From positions 4,975,001 through 5,039,000 of the forward strand of contig JAVMKO010000006.1 of assembly GCA_032164245.1 (NCBI GenBank): a DNA stretch of 64,000 bases. The letters run 5' to 3'. The translations under genes and the position numbers were made by a program. Source of the DNA: Sternotherus odoratus (lineage: Eukaryota > Chordata > Testudines > Kinosternidae). Under the pieces are notes generated by a model. It saw nothing but the letters and a program-made list of their open reading frames with translations. It did no database searches and was not told the origin of the DNA. Position 1 is the first letter of the stretch. Every line of letters starts with the position of its first letter. Shown piece by piece: positions 57,601-64,000 of the stretch.

Positions 57601-60600
57601 CCCGCTCGCCCAGCCTGGCTCCCCCTTCACCGGCGGCTCCCTCTGGCGCTTCCCAGCCCCTTTGCTCAGAGCGGAGCCGCGTGCGTACTTGGCCGGCGGC
57701 TGCGGCGCGTCTTCTGCCCGCGCCCGCTCACTTGCGGCGTGCAGGGCACGGCCCTCCCTCCCCCCGCAGCCCGCTGGCTCCCCGCGCCCAGCCTGCTGTG
57801 AGGGGTGAGGCATCGCCGCTGCCGCTTTCCCTTCAGCCGCGCCTGCTGCCGCCGCCACGCCCAGCCTGCTGCGAGGGGGGAGACGCCGCCGACGCCGCCT
57901 TCCCCTCAGCCACGCCCAGCCTGCTGCGAGGGGGGAGACGCCGCCGCCTTCCCCTCAGCCGCGCCCGGCCTGCTGCGAGGGGGGAGACGCCGACGCCGCC
58001 TTCCCCTCAGCCGCGCCCGGCCTGCTGCGAGGGGGGAGGCGCCACTGCCGCTTTCCCCTCAGCCGCGCCTGCTGCCGCCGCCTCACCATTCCGGCCATGC
58101 CGCTCTGCCCGCAGGCCCGGCGACAAGGGGGACTACGGCCCGTCGCCGGCCCTGCTCCCACCGCCACGTTGGTCCGGCCAGCTCTACGGCGGAGATTTGG
58201 AGACCCGCCTGCGGGCCGGACCAAATGACTTGGCGGGCCGTATACGGCCCGGAGGTTCCCCACCCCTGCTCTAGACAAAGGAAGGGGCAGCCTCGAAACC
58301 CCTAGGACAAGATAAGAGCTTCACGTGAACATCAGCCTGTGGTCATGAGCTCAATTCAGAAGGGGATAGGCGGGAGATAAGAAAATTGCCTTACCATAGG
58401 CTAGAAGGTCCGCTGCACGAGGGGTACATGTCCTGCTGTAGAGTATATCATCTATCCTTTGTCTGTATTTCAGGGTCCTTCTTGCTTAGCAAGAGTACCA
58501 CACAGCTGTGTAATAAACTGGGTTTTTCTTTTTCTGCATTTTATTGGAATAATTCCTGTGCCTCAGCCTAGACTCGAACTCTGCGTGACTAGGGGGTGTA
58601 ATTCGCAGCAGTTTTCGAGCTGTACATGACCCAAAGGTGTAATTCATAGCGGTTCTCTTGAACCGTGTGTGTGACCTGTAGGTCTAATTCGTAACAGCCC
58701 TCGGGCTGTGCGTGACTTGTGAGTGTAATTCGCAACACAACTATAATTCCTGAAAATAATGGTACTATGTCAACTCAAAGGCTGTGCCCTATCTTCTGAG
58801 ACAATTCAGGATTCCTGGGGACAACACTCAAACAGAGTGCAATCCCTAGTGTCCAGTGTGGAATAAGAGATGGTCAAGTAGGGTATTACATAGTCATAAG
58901 ACATTTTGTAAGTCTTCACTCCTACAAATGTAATGCACTGTCAGAGGAGAAGCTGATAGTTCAAAATGAATGGGTAAGTAAAGATGAAATCCTAAGGACC
59001 CCAAACCACTACGCACCCCTGAGCACTGGAAGTTTCAGTGGTGTAATTCGCCAGTATAAACAATGCTCCCTGAGCTGGTAGCCATTTCCCTTGTTGAGGT
59101 GTTTTTTATAGCTCTGGAAGAGCTCTCTCCCAGTGCTGTGCTGCAACTACACAAGCCAGGTTAAAGTGATGCCACAGCAGCTCTTTAACATTGCCAGTGT
59201 AAATAAACCCTTAGAGGGATCACCTATGAGAACAATAATAGTTTTCACTCCATCTCATTCAATGCTGGGCCTTTTCTGAGATTCTTAATTGTAGCAGTGA
59301 TCTGAATCATGGTGGACAGATGTCCACATGGCAGAGAATAGGGCCATCAAAGGTACTGGTTCATTTTACATAGGCCACTGAACAGCACTTGGAGGCACTA
59401 CCCACCTGGTTTAAACCTGAGCTAGTGGCCTAGAAGTGAAAAGCTTTATAACCTATTAACTATCCCAAGTCAATCCTCTAAAAAAAATAAATAGATCGTT
59501 ATGACCTTCCACAAAGCACCTCTAAATTTAAGATTATTTCGAGAGCATTATATATTGGATGGGTCATTTTAGAAGCAATTACCTGCAGAGTGTTGCTGTT
59601 TAAGCCAAAGTACATCTTCCTCCAAAGTCCAGCACTCTCAGGAGATTTGGCTAGTCCTATTACAGCATTGTTGGGGGAGACATTAATACCAGTCTCTGGG
59701 GTGATCAGCTTGTTTTCAAGAGGAAACTGTAAGAGGAAGGAGTAGGAAGCAGCATCCTTGGAACAGAAATCGAGTCTATAGTCATTTGTGCCGACTTCCC
59801 CCTTCAAACTCTCTGGCTGGATGTTTGGCACCTGCAAGAGCAGGGTCAGAGATTCTTCATCTTGGGTGCACTGGAAGGGAGGACAAACCGGAGCGGTCAA
59901 GATGCTGGGTGCCACACGAAAGTCTGGATAGCCGCTGCAGCTCCTGGGGGGCTCTGTGCTGCTGCTAAGGCACTCGGCGGGCACGGCAGGGCACAGGTTG
60001 CTGGGACAGGTGGGGAGATCTGTGCCCTTATTGGGTGCCAGGGGAGGATCCGCCTCGCAGCTGCAGCCGGGGCACGAGGTAGGATCCATGCTACCGGGGC
60101 ACGCCGGTGTCGTAGGAGTCAGACTGCTGGGGGCCCGGCCGCTACCGCCTGGCGCACACGCTTGCTCAGTCGGAGGCAGCCCGGGCTCCTCCTCCTCCTC
60201 CCCGGCTGCAGGCCCTGCCTCTTCCCGCTGCTCCTGAGCCGGAGCCAGGCCTGCTGAGGAAGCCGGGCCGACTTCAGGCTCCTCCGGGCTCGTTCCGCTG
60301 GGCTCTGCCCGGGCCGCGAGGCTCACGACGGGCAGCGTGACCAGCAGCTGCCGCTTGGCCTTGTTGAAGGTGGCCCGCCCGCGGTTCTCATCCACCGGGT
60401 AGGGCAGGCGGAGGCGGAGGCGGTAGGCGGGCCGCTGCGAGTCCAGGCGCAGCTCCCGCCCGCGGATCTCCAAGGCGGCCTGGCCGGCGGAGCTCAACAG
60501 CGGCAGCTCGATGGTCACCACCAGCTCCCGGGGCACCGGGCTGGGCGCCGAGTCCCGGCAGCAGCGATAGTCCTGCAGGTCCACGTAGGAGCGGTGCCGC

Positions 60601-61370
60601 AGGCTCCAGCGGGGCGTGGTGGGGGAGGGAGGCCGGGCCCCTGTGTCCCCCGGGGGCGCGGGCGGCGCGGCGGGGGCCGGCGGCTGCTGGGCGCTGGCCC
60701 CGGGGTAGGAGTAGGGGGAAGGGAAGGCGGGCAGCGGGGAGTCGGGCTCCTCGGCCCGCGGCGGGGCGCCCCCGGGCAGCGGCGTGCGGAGGACGGAGGC
60801 CTGCGGGACCCCCTTGTAGGCGGTGCCCCGCAGCGGGACGGCGTTGGCCCGGTCCAGCGGCACCCCGAAGCGGCTCTGCACCGCCTCCAGCGCCGTGTCG
60901 CTCACCATGCGCCTGAAGCGGGCGCTGCGGGCGGCCAGGCGCAGCGTCTCCGGGTGGAAGACCACGTCGTAGACCCAGCGCCGGCGGCCGGCGCGGCCCA
61001 GCTCCTCGCGGCCGGGGGCCAGGCTGTAGGGCAGGGACCAGCGCTGGCCGCGGGGCTCGGGGCGGGCCTGGGGCCGGCCCAGCAGCGGGTTGCTGCAGAC
61101 GTTGAGGTAGCAGCGCTGGGTGCCCCCCTGGCTGGTCCGCAGCACGTAGCCCGGCGCCGGGTGCACGAAGCGCGCCTCCACCCCGCGCTCCCGCTCCAGC
61201 GCCGCCACCTCCTCCTCGTACCGCCGCCGCTGCTCCGGGTCGGCCAGCTCCGCCGCGTACTCCGCCAGCAGCGCCCGGAACTGCTCGTCCCGGAAGGCGC
61301 CCTTGAGCCGCTCCACCTCCTCGGCCGTCAGCTGCAGCTCGTCCAGGCCGGAGCGCCCCGCGGCCGCCAT
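48124..61370 (-). CDS. DNAAF2: DNAAF2 (kintoun), axonemal dynein assembly factor
   Basis: Cytoplasmic PIH-family co-chaperone that works with HSP70/HSP90 to preassemble outer and inner dynein arms of motile cilia. Coding exons complement(59583-61370, 53520-53666, 48124-48693) join to 2505 nt, 834 residues (human 837). GT...AG introns, both phase 0. PIH1 domain about residues 20-200 (RTSQGGTQRCYLNVCSN, RRRWVYDVVFHPETL); proline-rich linker; CS-like domain about 280-350 (PRELVVTIELPLL, RLRLPYPVDENRGRATF); acidic/cysteine-rich linker; a second CS-like segment about 498-620 (PFQCTQDEESLTLLLQVP). The C-terminus ends SLLYELD. The start at 61370 gives MAAAGRSGLDELQLTAEEVE and is preferred over an in-frame ATG farther upstream, because family similarity begins here. 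Confidence 0.96.
48694..49642. other. DNAAF2 intron 2, unassigned part
   Basis: No repeat or gene recognised. Confidence 0.45.
49643..49961. mobile_element. hAT-type MITE with 8-bp target duplication
   Basis: The ends CAGCGGTTCTCAAACTG and CAGTTTGAGGACCCGGG are inverted repeats. It is flanked by GTTTATCC and GTTTATTC, an 8-bp duplication with one mismatch. GC-rich interior. Same family as 27859-28177. Confidence 0.8.
49962..51088. other. DNAAF2 intron 2, unassigned part
   Basis: AT-rich, no recognised repeat. A 107-codon frame at 50718 lacks any domain. Confidence 0.4.
51089..51507. mobile_element. hAT-type MITE with internal hairpin
   Basis: The ends CAGTGGTTTTCAACCTT and TTGGTTGAGAACCATTG are inverted repeats. 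The flanks GAGTATGT and GAGTACTGT look like a decayed 8-bp duplication. The interior matches the element at 7228-8436 where that element is not interrupted. Near the right end, 51419-51439 and 51467-51487 form a 21-bp perfect inverted repeat. Confidence 0.8.
51626..52863. mobile_element. Long hAT-type non-autonomous element, host to a nested MITE
   Basis: The ends AAGCCTTGTCTACACT and AGCGTAGACAAGGCCT are inverted repeats. It includes typical words ('cactgtgggtagctatccca', 'gcattgtgggataccagtta') and a (GT)n tract at 52359-52380 with a G-run at 52284-52298. No transposase is present. A separate 306-bp hAT MITE is nested at 51698-52003. Confidence 0.8.
51698..52003. mobile_element. Nested hAT-type MITE with 8-bp target duplication
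   Basis: It starts CAGGGGTAGGCTACTTATGG and ends CTGCCAACCCCTG. It is flanked by ATCTACAC and ATATACAC (7 of 8 identical). The AT-rich core ('attttaatttaattttaaat') and GC-poor body are typical of a widespread turtle family. It inserted after its host element. Confidence 0.88.
53280..53461. mobile_element. Penelope-derived palindrome (DNAAF2 intron 2)
   Basis: Arms of about 66 bp: AAGAATGAGAAGCACTTGTG, ACCTTAGAGACTAACAAATT and GGGCATAAGCTTTC are mirrored by GAAAGCTTATGCCC, AATTTGTTAGTCTCTAAGGT and ACTCCTCATTCTT. The loop is only about 15 bp. The single-sided tail 'tagctgtgttagtct' marks the element end. It lies about 60 bp beyond the splice donor of DNAAF2 exon 2. Confidence 0.85.
53520..53666 (-). 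CDS. DNAAF2: DNAAF2 coding exon 2
   Basis: 49 codons beginning ERLFVSEENVDEFLDSVL and ending EVKSQIRLK. Acceptor TTTGCCTTTAG and donor GTAAGATC; phase 0 on both sides. Confidence 0.94.
53667..55405. other. DNAAF2 intron 1, 3' part
   Basis: AT-rich. Contains a 12-bp inverted repeat GTAATTCCAGCT...AGCTGGAATTAC at about 54081-54110. No gene or named repeat recognised. Confidence 0.45.
55406..55515. mobile_element. Penelope-derived tail fragment
   Basis: 'gcagctgaagaagtgggttt', 'aagtttatgcccattgccca' and 'gtctttaaagtgccactgaa' are diverged versions of the family tail. Single copy, not palindromic. Confidence 0.55.
55889..55965 (-). mobile_element. CR1 3' tail fragment (antisense)
   Basis: It begins TAGAATCATAGGACTGGAAG and continues GGACCTCTGGAGGTCATCTA, the antisense form of the CR1 3' end with its ATTCTATG-type terminal repeat. 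Confidence 0.75.
55966..56989. other. DNAAF2 intron 1, unassigned part
   Basis: A 136-codon frame at 56388-56798 has no domain and no splice partner; it is treated as chance. Nothing else recognised. Confidence 0.4.
57119..58268. mobile_element. hAT element, 1150 bp, with perfect 8-bp target duplication
   Basis: The ends CAGGGGTGGGGAACCTTTTT and GGAGGTTCCCCACCCCTG are inverted repeats. It is flanked by CTCTAGAC at 57111-57118 and 58269-58276. It is GC-rich with long C-runs and has an internal minisatellite at about 57785-58080, in which GCCTGCTGCGAGGGGGGAG recurs about six times with 'acgccgccttcccctcagcc'. No transposase; long frames here are repeat artefacts. Confidence 0.92.
57785..58080. 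repeat. GC-rich minisatellite inside the hAT element
   Basis: About six units of 45-60 bp alternating GCCTGCTGCGAGGGGGGAG and CCGCCTTCCCCTCAGCC. Units differ in the number of CCG triplets. Confidence 0.85.
58738..59582. other. DNAAF2 intron 1, 5' part
   Basis: No gene or confident repeat recognised. Adjoins the exon 1 donor at 59582-59581. Confidence 0.45.
59583..61370 (-). CDS. DNAAF2: DNAAF2 coding exon 1 (PIH1 and CS-like domains)
   Basis: 596 codons from MAAAGRSG to SNTLQ, ending CTGCAG/GTAATT. It carries both the PIH1 and the first CS-like domain. Without splicing the frame runs a further 28 codons to a stop at 59499, which would give a truncated product lacking exons 2 and 3. The 5' two thirds are very GC-rich. 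Confidence 0.95.
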
Positions 61371-61656
61371 CGCCGCTGCCCGCTCACCCCGGCGGGGCCC
61401 TCGCTGGTCTCCGTGGAAACAGCGCCAAACAAAATGGCGGCCCCTCCGCTTTGCCCGTTCCCGCCTCTGGGGGGCGCCCTGGTGCCAGCCCGCCGCCCGC
61501 CCGCCGCGGGCTGCCACAGGCCGCCACCCTCCCCCCAGCGGGCAGAGGTGCAGCCAGGGCCTGAGGGGAGGAGAAGAGACTCCATTGGCAGCTGCAGGAC
61601 TCATTCATTGGCAGGCCTGATAGGACTCTCACCTTCCTGTCCAGGAGCAGCTAGGC
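61371..61656 (-). promoter_or_regulatory. DNAAF2: DNAAF2 CpG-island promoter
   Basis: The GC-rich region continues about 190 bp upstream of the ATG. AAAATGGCGGC at 61431-61441 (plus strand) is a strong YY1-type motif, common near start sites of housekeeping genes. The transcription start is not placed. A hAT insertion begins at 61657, so promoter DNA upstream of that point is transposon-derived. Confidence 0.6.
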
Positions 61657-61666
61657 CAGTGGTTCC

Positions 61667-63411
61667 TAGGGTGACCAGATGGGAAGAGTGAAATATCAGG
61701 ACACACTCCGTGAGCGGGGGGGGGGGGGGGGGGGGGGGGGGCACCAGCAGGGGGCGGGGCATGAGCGGGAGGGGGCGGGGCATGAGCGGGGGGGGCGGGG
61801 CACCACAGGCAAAGGTGCAGAGCCCTGATCAGAGCCATGAGAGGGGGCACACAGCCCTAGGAAGCTGAAAAAAGCCTGTAGAAAACATGGGGTCGGGGCA
61901 CAGGGCTCCGGCTCCAACCCCCGGCCAAAGCTGCAGGACAGACATGGGCGCAGGATCCTGGTTGCAAAGTCAGACCCAGCCTGCTCTGGGTAGAATCAGC
62001 ATGTGCAGAGCAGGTGCCTCCTTTCCTTGGCTCTGCCATGAGCAAGGTGGTCTGCACACACTCTGCTGGGGAGGAGGATGCAACCTCTGACACTTACCTA
62101 TGCCCAGAGACTTCCCCCCAATACATGCACAGTGTGTTGTTCACACTACCCCTCCTACGCTCCCCCACCTGTAGATAAATCTCTGCATTATGCATTTTTG
62201 TTTAACTTTTATATGACTTTTGTATTATGCCTTTTCATATAATCTTGTTTTAGAAACTCTGTATTGAACTTTGGTAATATGTTATAGCCCCTAAGGTAGT
62301 ATAATTAAGGTAAAAGAAAAATGTCTCTGCTAGGAGTAGAATAAGATCTTCCCCTCCACTTTATAATCATATAGTGATTACCTGCAAGCAACGGGGGGCT
62401 TGCAGGTAATCACTGCTGCATCATGCAACAAGGCTCCCCTCCCCCAAACGCCAGAGGGACCTGTCACCTGCCAGGGGCCAAGGGAGTCCCGGGCTGGGGG
62501 TGCTTACCTGGGGTGGCTGTCCTGTCCTGGGGAGTATCTGGCAAGCAGGCAGGTTCATTCGTCTGCTCCTCTCCTGTAGCTGCTCCTGGGATCCAGTGAG
62601 GTGGGGGGATGCCTGGGGCTGGGGCCAGCCAAGAAGTATCCAGCAGGGTGGCTGGCTGGATCCAGGTTTGGGAGGTGGGGCTGGGGGGGGGGTCTCTTCC
62701 CCCACCCTCTTCTGCTGGCGCCTGCACCATGCATGCCCCGCAGGCAGCAGGAAGGTGAGAGACCTGTCCTCCTGGCCATCATCACCTCCTGGGGTGTGGG
62801 GCCAATTATGGACTCAGCAGGGGGGGAGGGGCGCAGGAGCAGGCCACGGTAGATGGAGGCTCTCTGTTTCGGTGTGGGGGGGGGAGTGGGCTCCCCCCCC
62901 CCTCCTTACAGGCAGCAAGCAGCATGCTTCTGAGGCAGGCAGGGCAGAGACAGAGCTCTCCTGGGCTGGCTGTTGCTTGCTGCTGCCAGCCCACCTCCTG
63001 CTACCCCCCTGAAATGCTGTGATGTCTCCCCTCACCCCCCCCCCTTCCTGCGGGGCCGGCCGGGCGCTGCCTGATTGTGTGGGAGGGTCCTCCCCAGTCT
63101 CTGTCAGCCGGAGAGGTGGGGGGGAAAGGACAGGAGCAGGCTGCGATCTGTCTCGGGGCAGGAAGTTAGCTGCAGCACTCTCCCGATCCGAAACTTTAGA
63201 GATGAGCCCTGCCTGGGCAGGGCTCACGCAGGCAGCACATGGCTGCCTGGAGCAGTGGGCGGGGCCATGTTGCCTTCATGAGCCCTGCGCGCCAGGGATC
63301 ATCTGCAAAAATCGGGACAAGACGAGTCCCGACGGGAGTCTGATCGGGACTCGGGACAGACACACAAAAATCGGGACTGTCCCGATAAAATCGGGACATC
63401 TGGTCACCCTA
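61667..63411. mobile_element. Inner hAT element, 1745 bp, with perfect 8-bp target duplication
   Basis: The inverted ends are TAGGGTGACCAGATG and CATCTGGTCACCCTA. It is flanked by GTGGTTCC at 61659-61666 and 63412-63419, which falls inside the outer element's terminus. The right part repeats 'aaaaatcgggac' and 'tcgggactgtcccgat'. G-runs occur at 61718-61741. A 17-bp perfect hairpin lies at 62373-62414. No transposase frame seen. Confidence 0.92.
62373..62414. repeat. 17-bp perfect inverted repeat
   Basis: AGTGATTACCTGCAAGC and GCTTGCAGGTAATCACT separated by 8 bp (62373-62389 and 62398-62414), within the inner hAT element. Confidence 0.9.
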
Positions 63412-63864
63412 GTGGTTCCCAACCTTTTTTTGGCCATGCCCCACCTAAGCATCTCTAAAATCCTTATGTGTCCCCCTCCCCCCCGTGACATATAATTCTT
63501 ATAATTCAAAAAGTGAACTCCTATTCACGTGGAGGAAGCCTAAAAGACCATTAGCTTGGTCTAAACAAGCTTCCAAAGAACATGGCATCCATGAAAGAGA
63601 AAAATAAAAGAACGAAAGGACAGTTGAAGTACTGAGGAAGAAATCACTAAGAAATTATTAAAAAAATAATAATCATATGAAGTCATATGAAAAAATAGCA
63701 AAAAAGCAAATAGCAAAATAATAACAAATAGCAAATAAAGTATATGAGGCCCCTAGAACCATAAGAAATGCAAAAAATTCACTGTTAAACTCATTCTCGA
63801 ATTGCCCCCCTTAAAAATCAAATTGCCCCCCTGTGGGGCGTGTGCCCCACGTTGGGAACCACCG

Positions 63865-64000
63865 AGCTAGGCCCTGTTGGTATCCCTTAGTTAAACACCT
63901 CCTGAATGATTTCATCTTCCCACCCGCTGGAAATCTCCCCAGGATAGCAAAGAATGTCTCAAGGTAGCAATACATTCTCTCCCACCTCCTGCCCAGACAT
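63865..64000. other. Unassigned flank
   Basis: Begins with the second copy of the outer hAT target duplication. No further feature; the next mammalian neighbour (POLE2) is not reached. Confidence 0.5.

Larger units (their letters stand above)
56990..58737 (+). mobile_element. Solo ERV LTR with 4-bp target duplication, split by a hAT element
   Basis: It starts TGACAGAGAAAGTTAGCTCA and ends TTCGCAACA, and is flanked by CAAC on both sides (56986-56989 and 58738-58741), an ERV1-type 4-bp duplication. A polyadenylation signal (TAATAAACTGGG) lies near 58510. Downstream, in the R/U5 part, are four copies of a GTGTAATTCG word spaced about 42 bp apart. Removing the hAT insertion and its duplicated 8 bp leaves about 590 bp. 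No coding sequence remains. Confidence 0.85.
61657..63864. mobile_element. Outer hAT MITE with perfect 8-bp target duplication
   Basis: The ends CAGTGGTTCC...CAACC and CGTTGGGAACCACCG are inverted repeats. It is flanked by AGCTAGGC at 61649-61656 and 63865-63872. Its sequence is interrupted after only 10 bp by the inner element (61667-63411). The remaining body (63412-63864) is AT-rich with 'gccccacctaagcatctcta' and 'gccccccttaaaaatcaaat', so the uninterrupted element was about 455 bp. Confidence 0.9.

Noticed and set aside
57481..58305. Frames of 100-197 codons in the GC-rich hAT element
   Set aside because: They run through CCG-rich minisatellite units in several frames. The element is bounded by inverted repeats and an 8-bp duplication and encodes nothing recognisable.
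60594..61691. 365-codon plus-strand open frame opposite DNAAF2 exon 1
   Set aside because: Gly/Ala/Arg-rich shadow of a GC-rich exon. It has no homology pattern, while the minus strand encodes a clear PIH1 protein.

Overview
The window is vertebrate nuclear DNA, most likely from a turtle. It has intron-containing protein genes with canonical splice sites, CpG-rich promoters, and large non-coding stretches filled with an interspersed-repeat set typical of turtles: CR1 tails, Penelope-like elements with a GIY-YIG domain, many hAT miniature elements with 8-bp target duplications, endogenous-retrovirus LTRs, MIR/CORE-SINE remnants and an L2-like LINE. The species assignment is inference from repeat style. 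The gene content and order match the mammalian RPS29 - 7SL - LRR1 - MGAT2 - DNAAF2 block (human 14q21.3).

Layout. 1-15.7 kb is intergenic: an antisense retroviral LTR carrying a mariner-like insertion, a hAT transposase remnant, an 849-bp segment bracketed by 130-bp direct repeats, a solo LTR nested in a hAT element, CR1 and MITE copies. 15.7-17.6 kb holds RPS29 (minus, three coding exons, 56 aa) and, divergently, the roughly 300-nt 7SL SRP RNA gene, sharing a promoter of about 260 bp with NRF1-like sites and a CRE/ATF site. 18.5-19.4 kb is a Penelope-like element with an inverted partial copy. 22.5-35.3 kb is LRR1 (plus, four coding exons, 426 aa), with a C-rich minisatellite directly after exon 1 and repeats in the introns. 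36.5-43.5 kb is intergenic, with a LINE fragment and a second C-rich minisatellite. 44.1-45.4 kb is the intronless MGAT2 (433 aa). 48.1-61.4 kb is DNAAF2/kintoun (minus, three coding exons, 834 aa), whose introns contain many hAT elements and a retroviral LTR split by a 1.15-kb hAT element. From 61.66 to 63.86 kb, directly upstream of DNAAF2, one hAT element sits inside another, each with a perfect 8-bp target duplication.

The genes are housekeeping genes without a common pathway: cytosolic translation (RPS29), co-translational ER targeting (7SL), replisome disassembly (LRR1), Golgi N-glycan branching (MGAT2) and cytoplasmic preassembly of ciliary dynein arms (DNAAF2). RPS29 and 7SL are functionally adjacent and share a promoter. 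I saw no RPL36AL copy between LRR1 and MGAT2, consistent with that gene being a mammalian retrocopy. I found no bacterial-type or defence system. The more unusual content is in the promoter architecture and in the repeat biology: palindromic Penelope tails, a template-switched Penelope copy, nested transposons and long flanking direct repeats.
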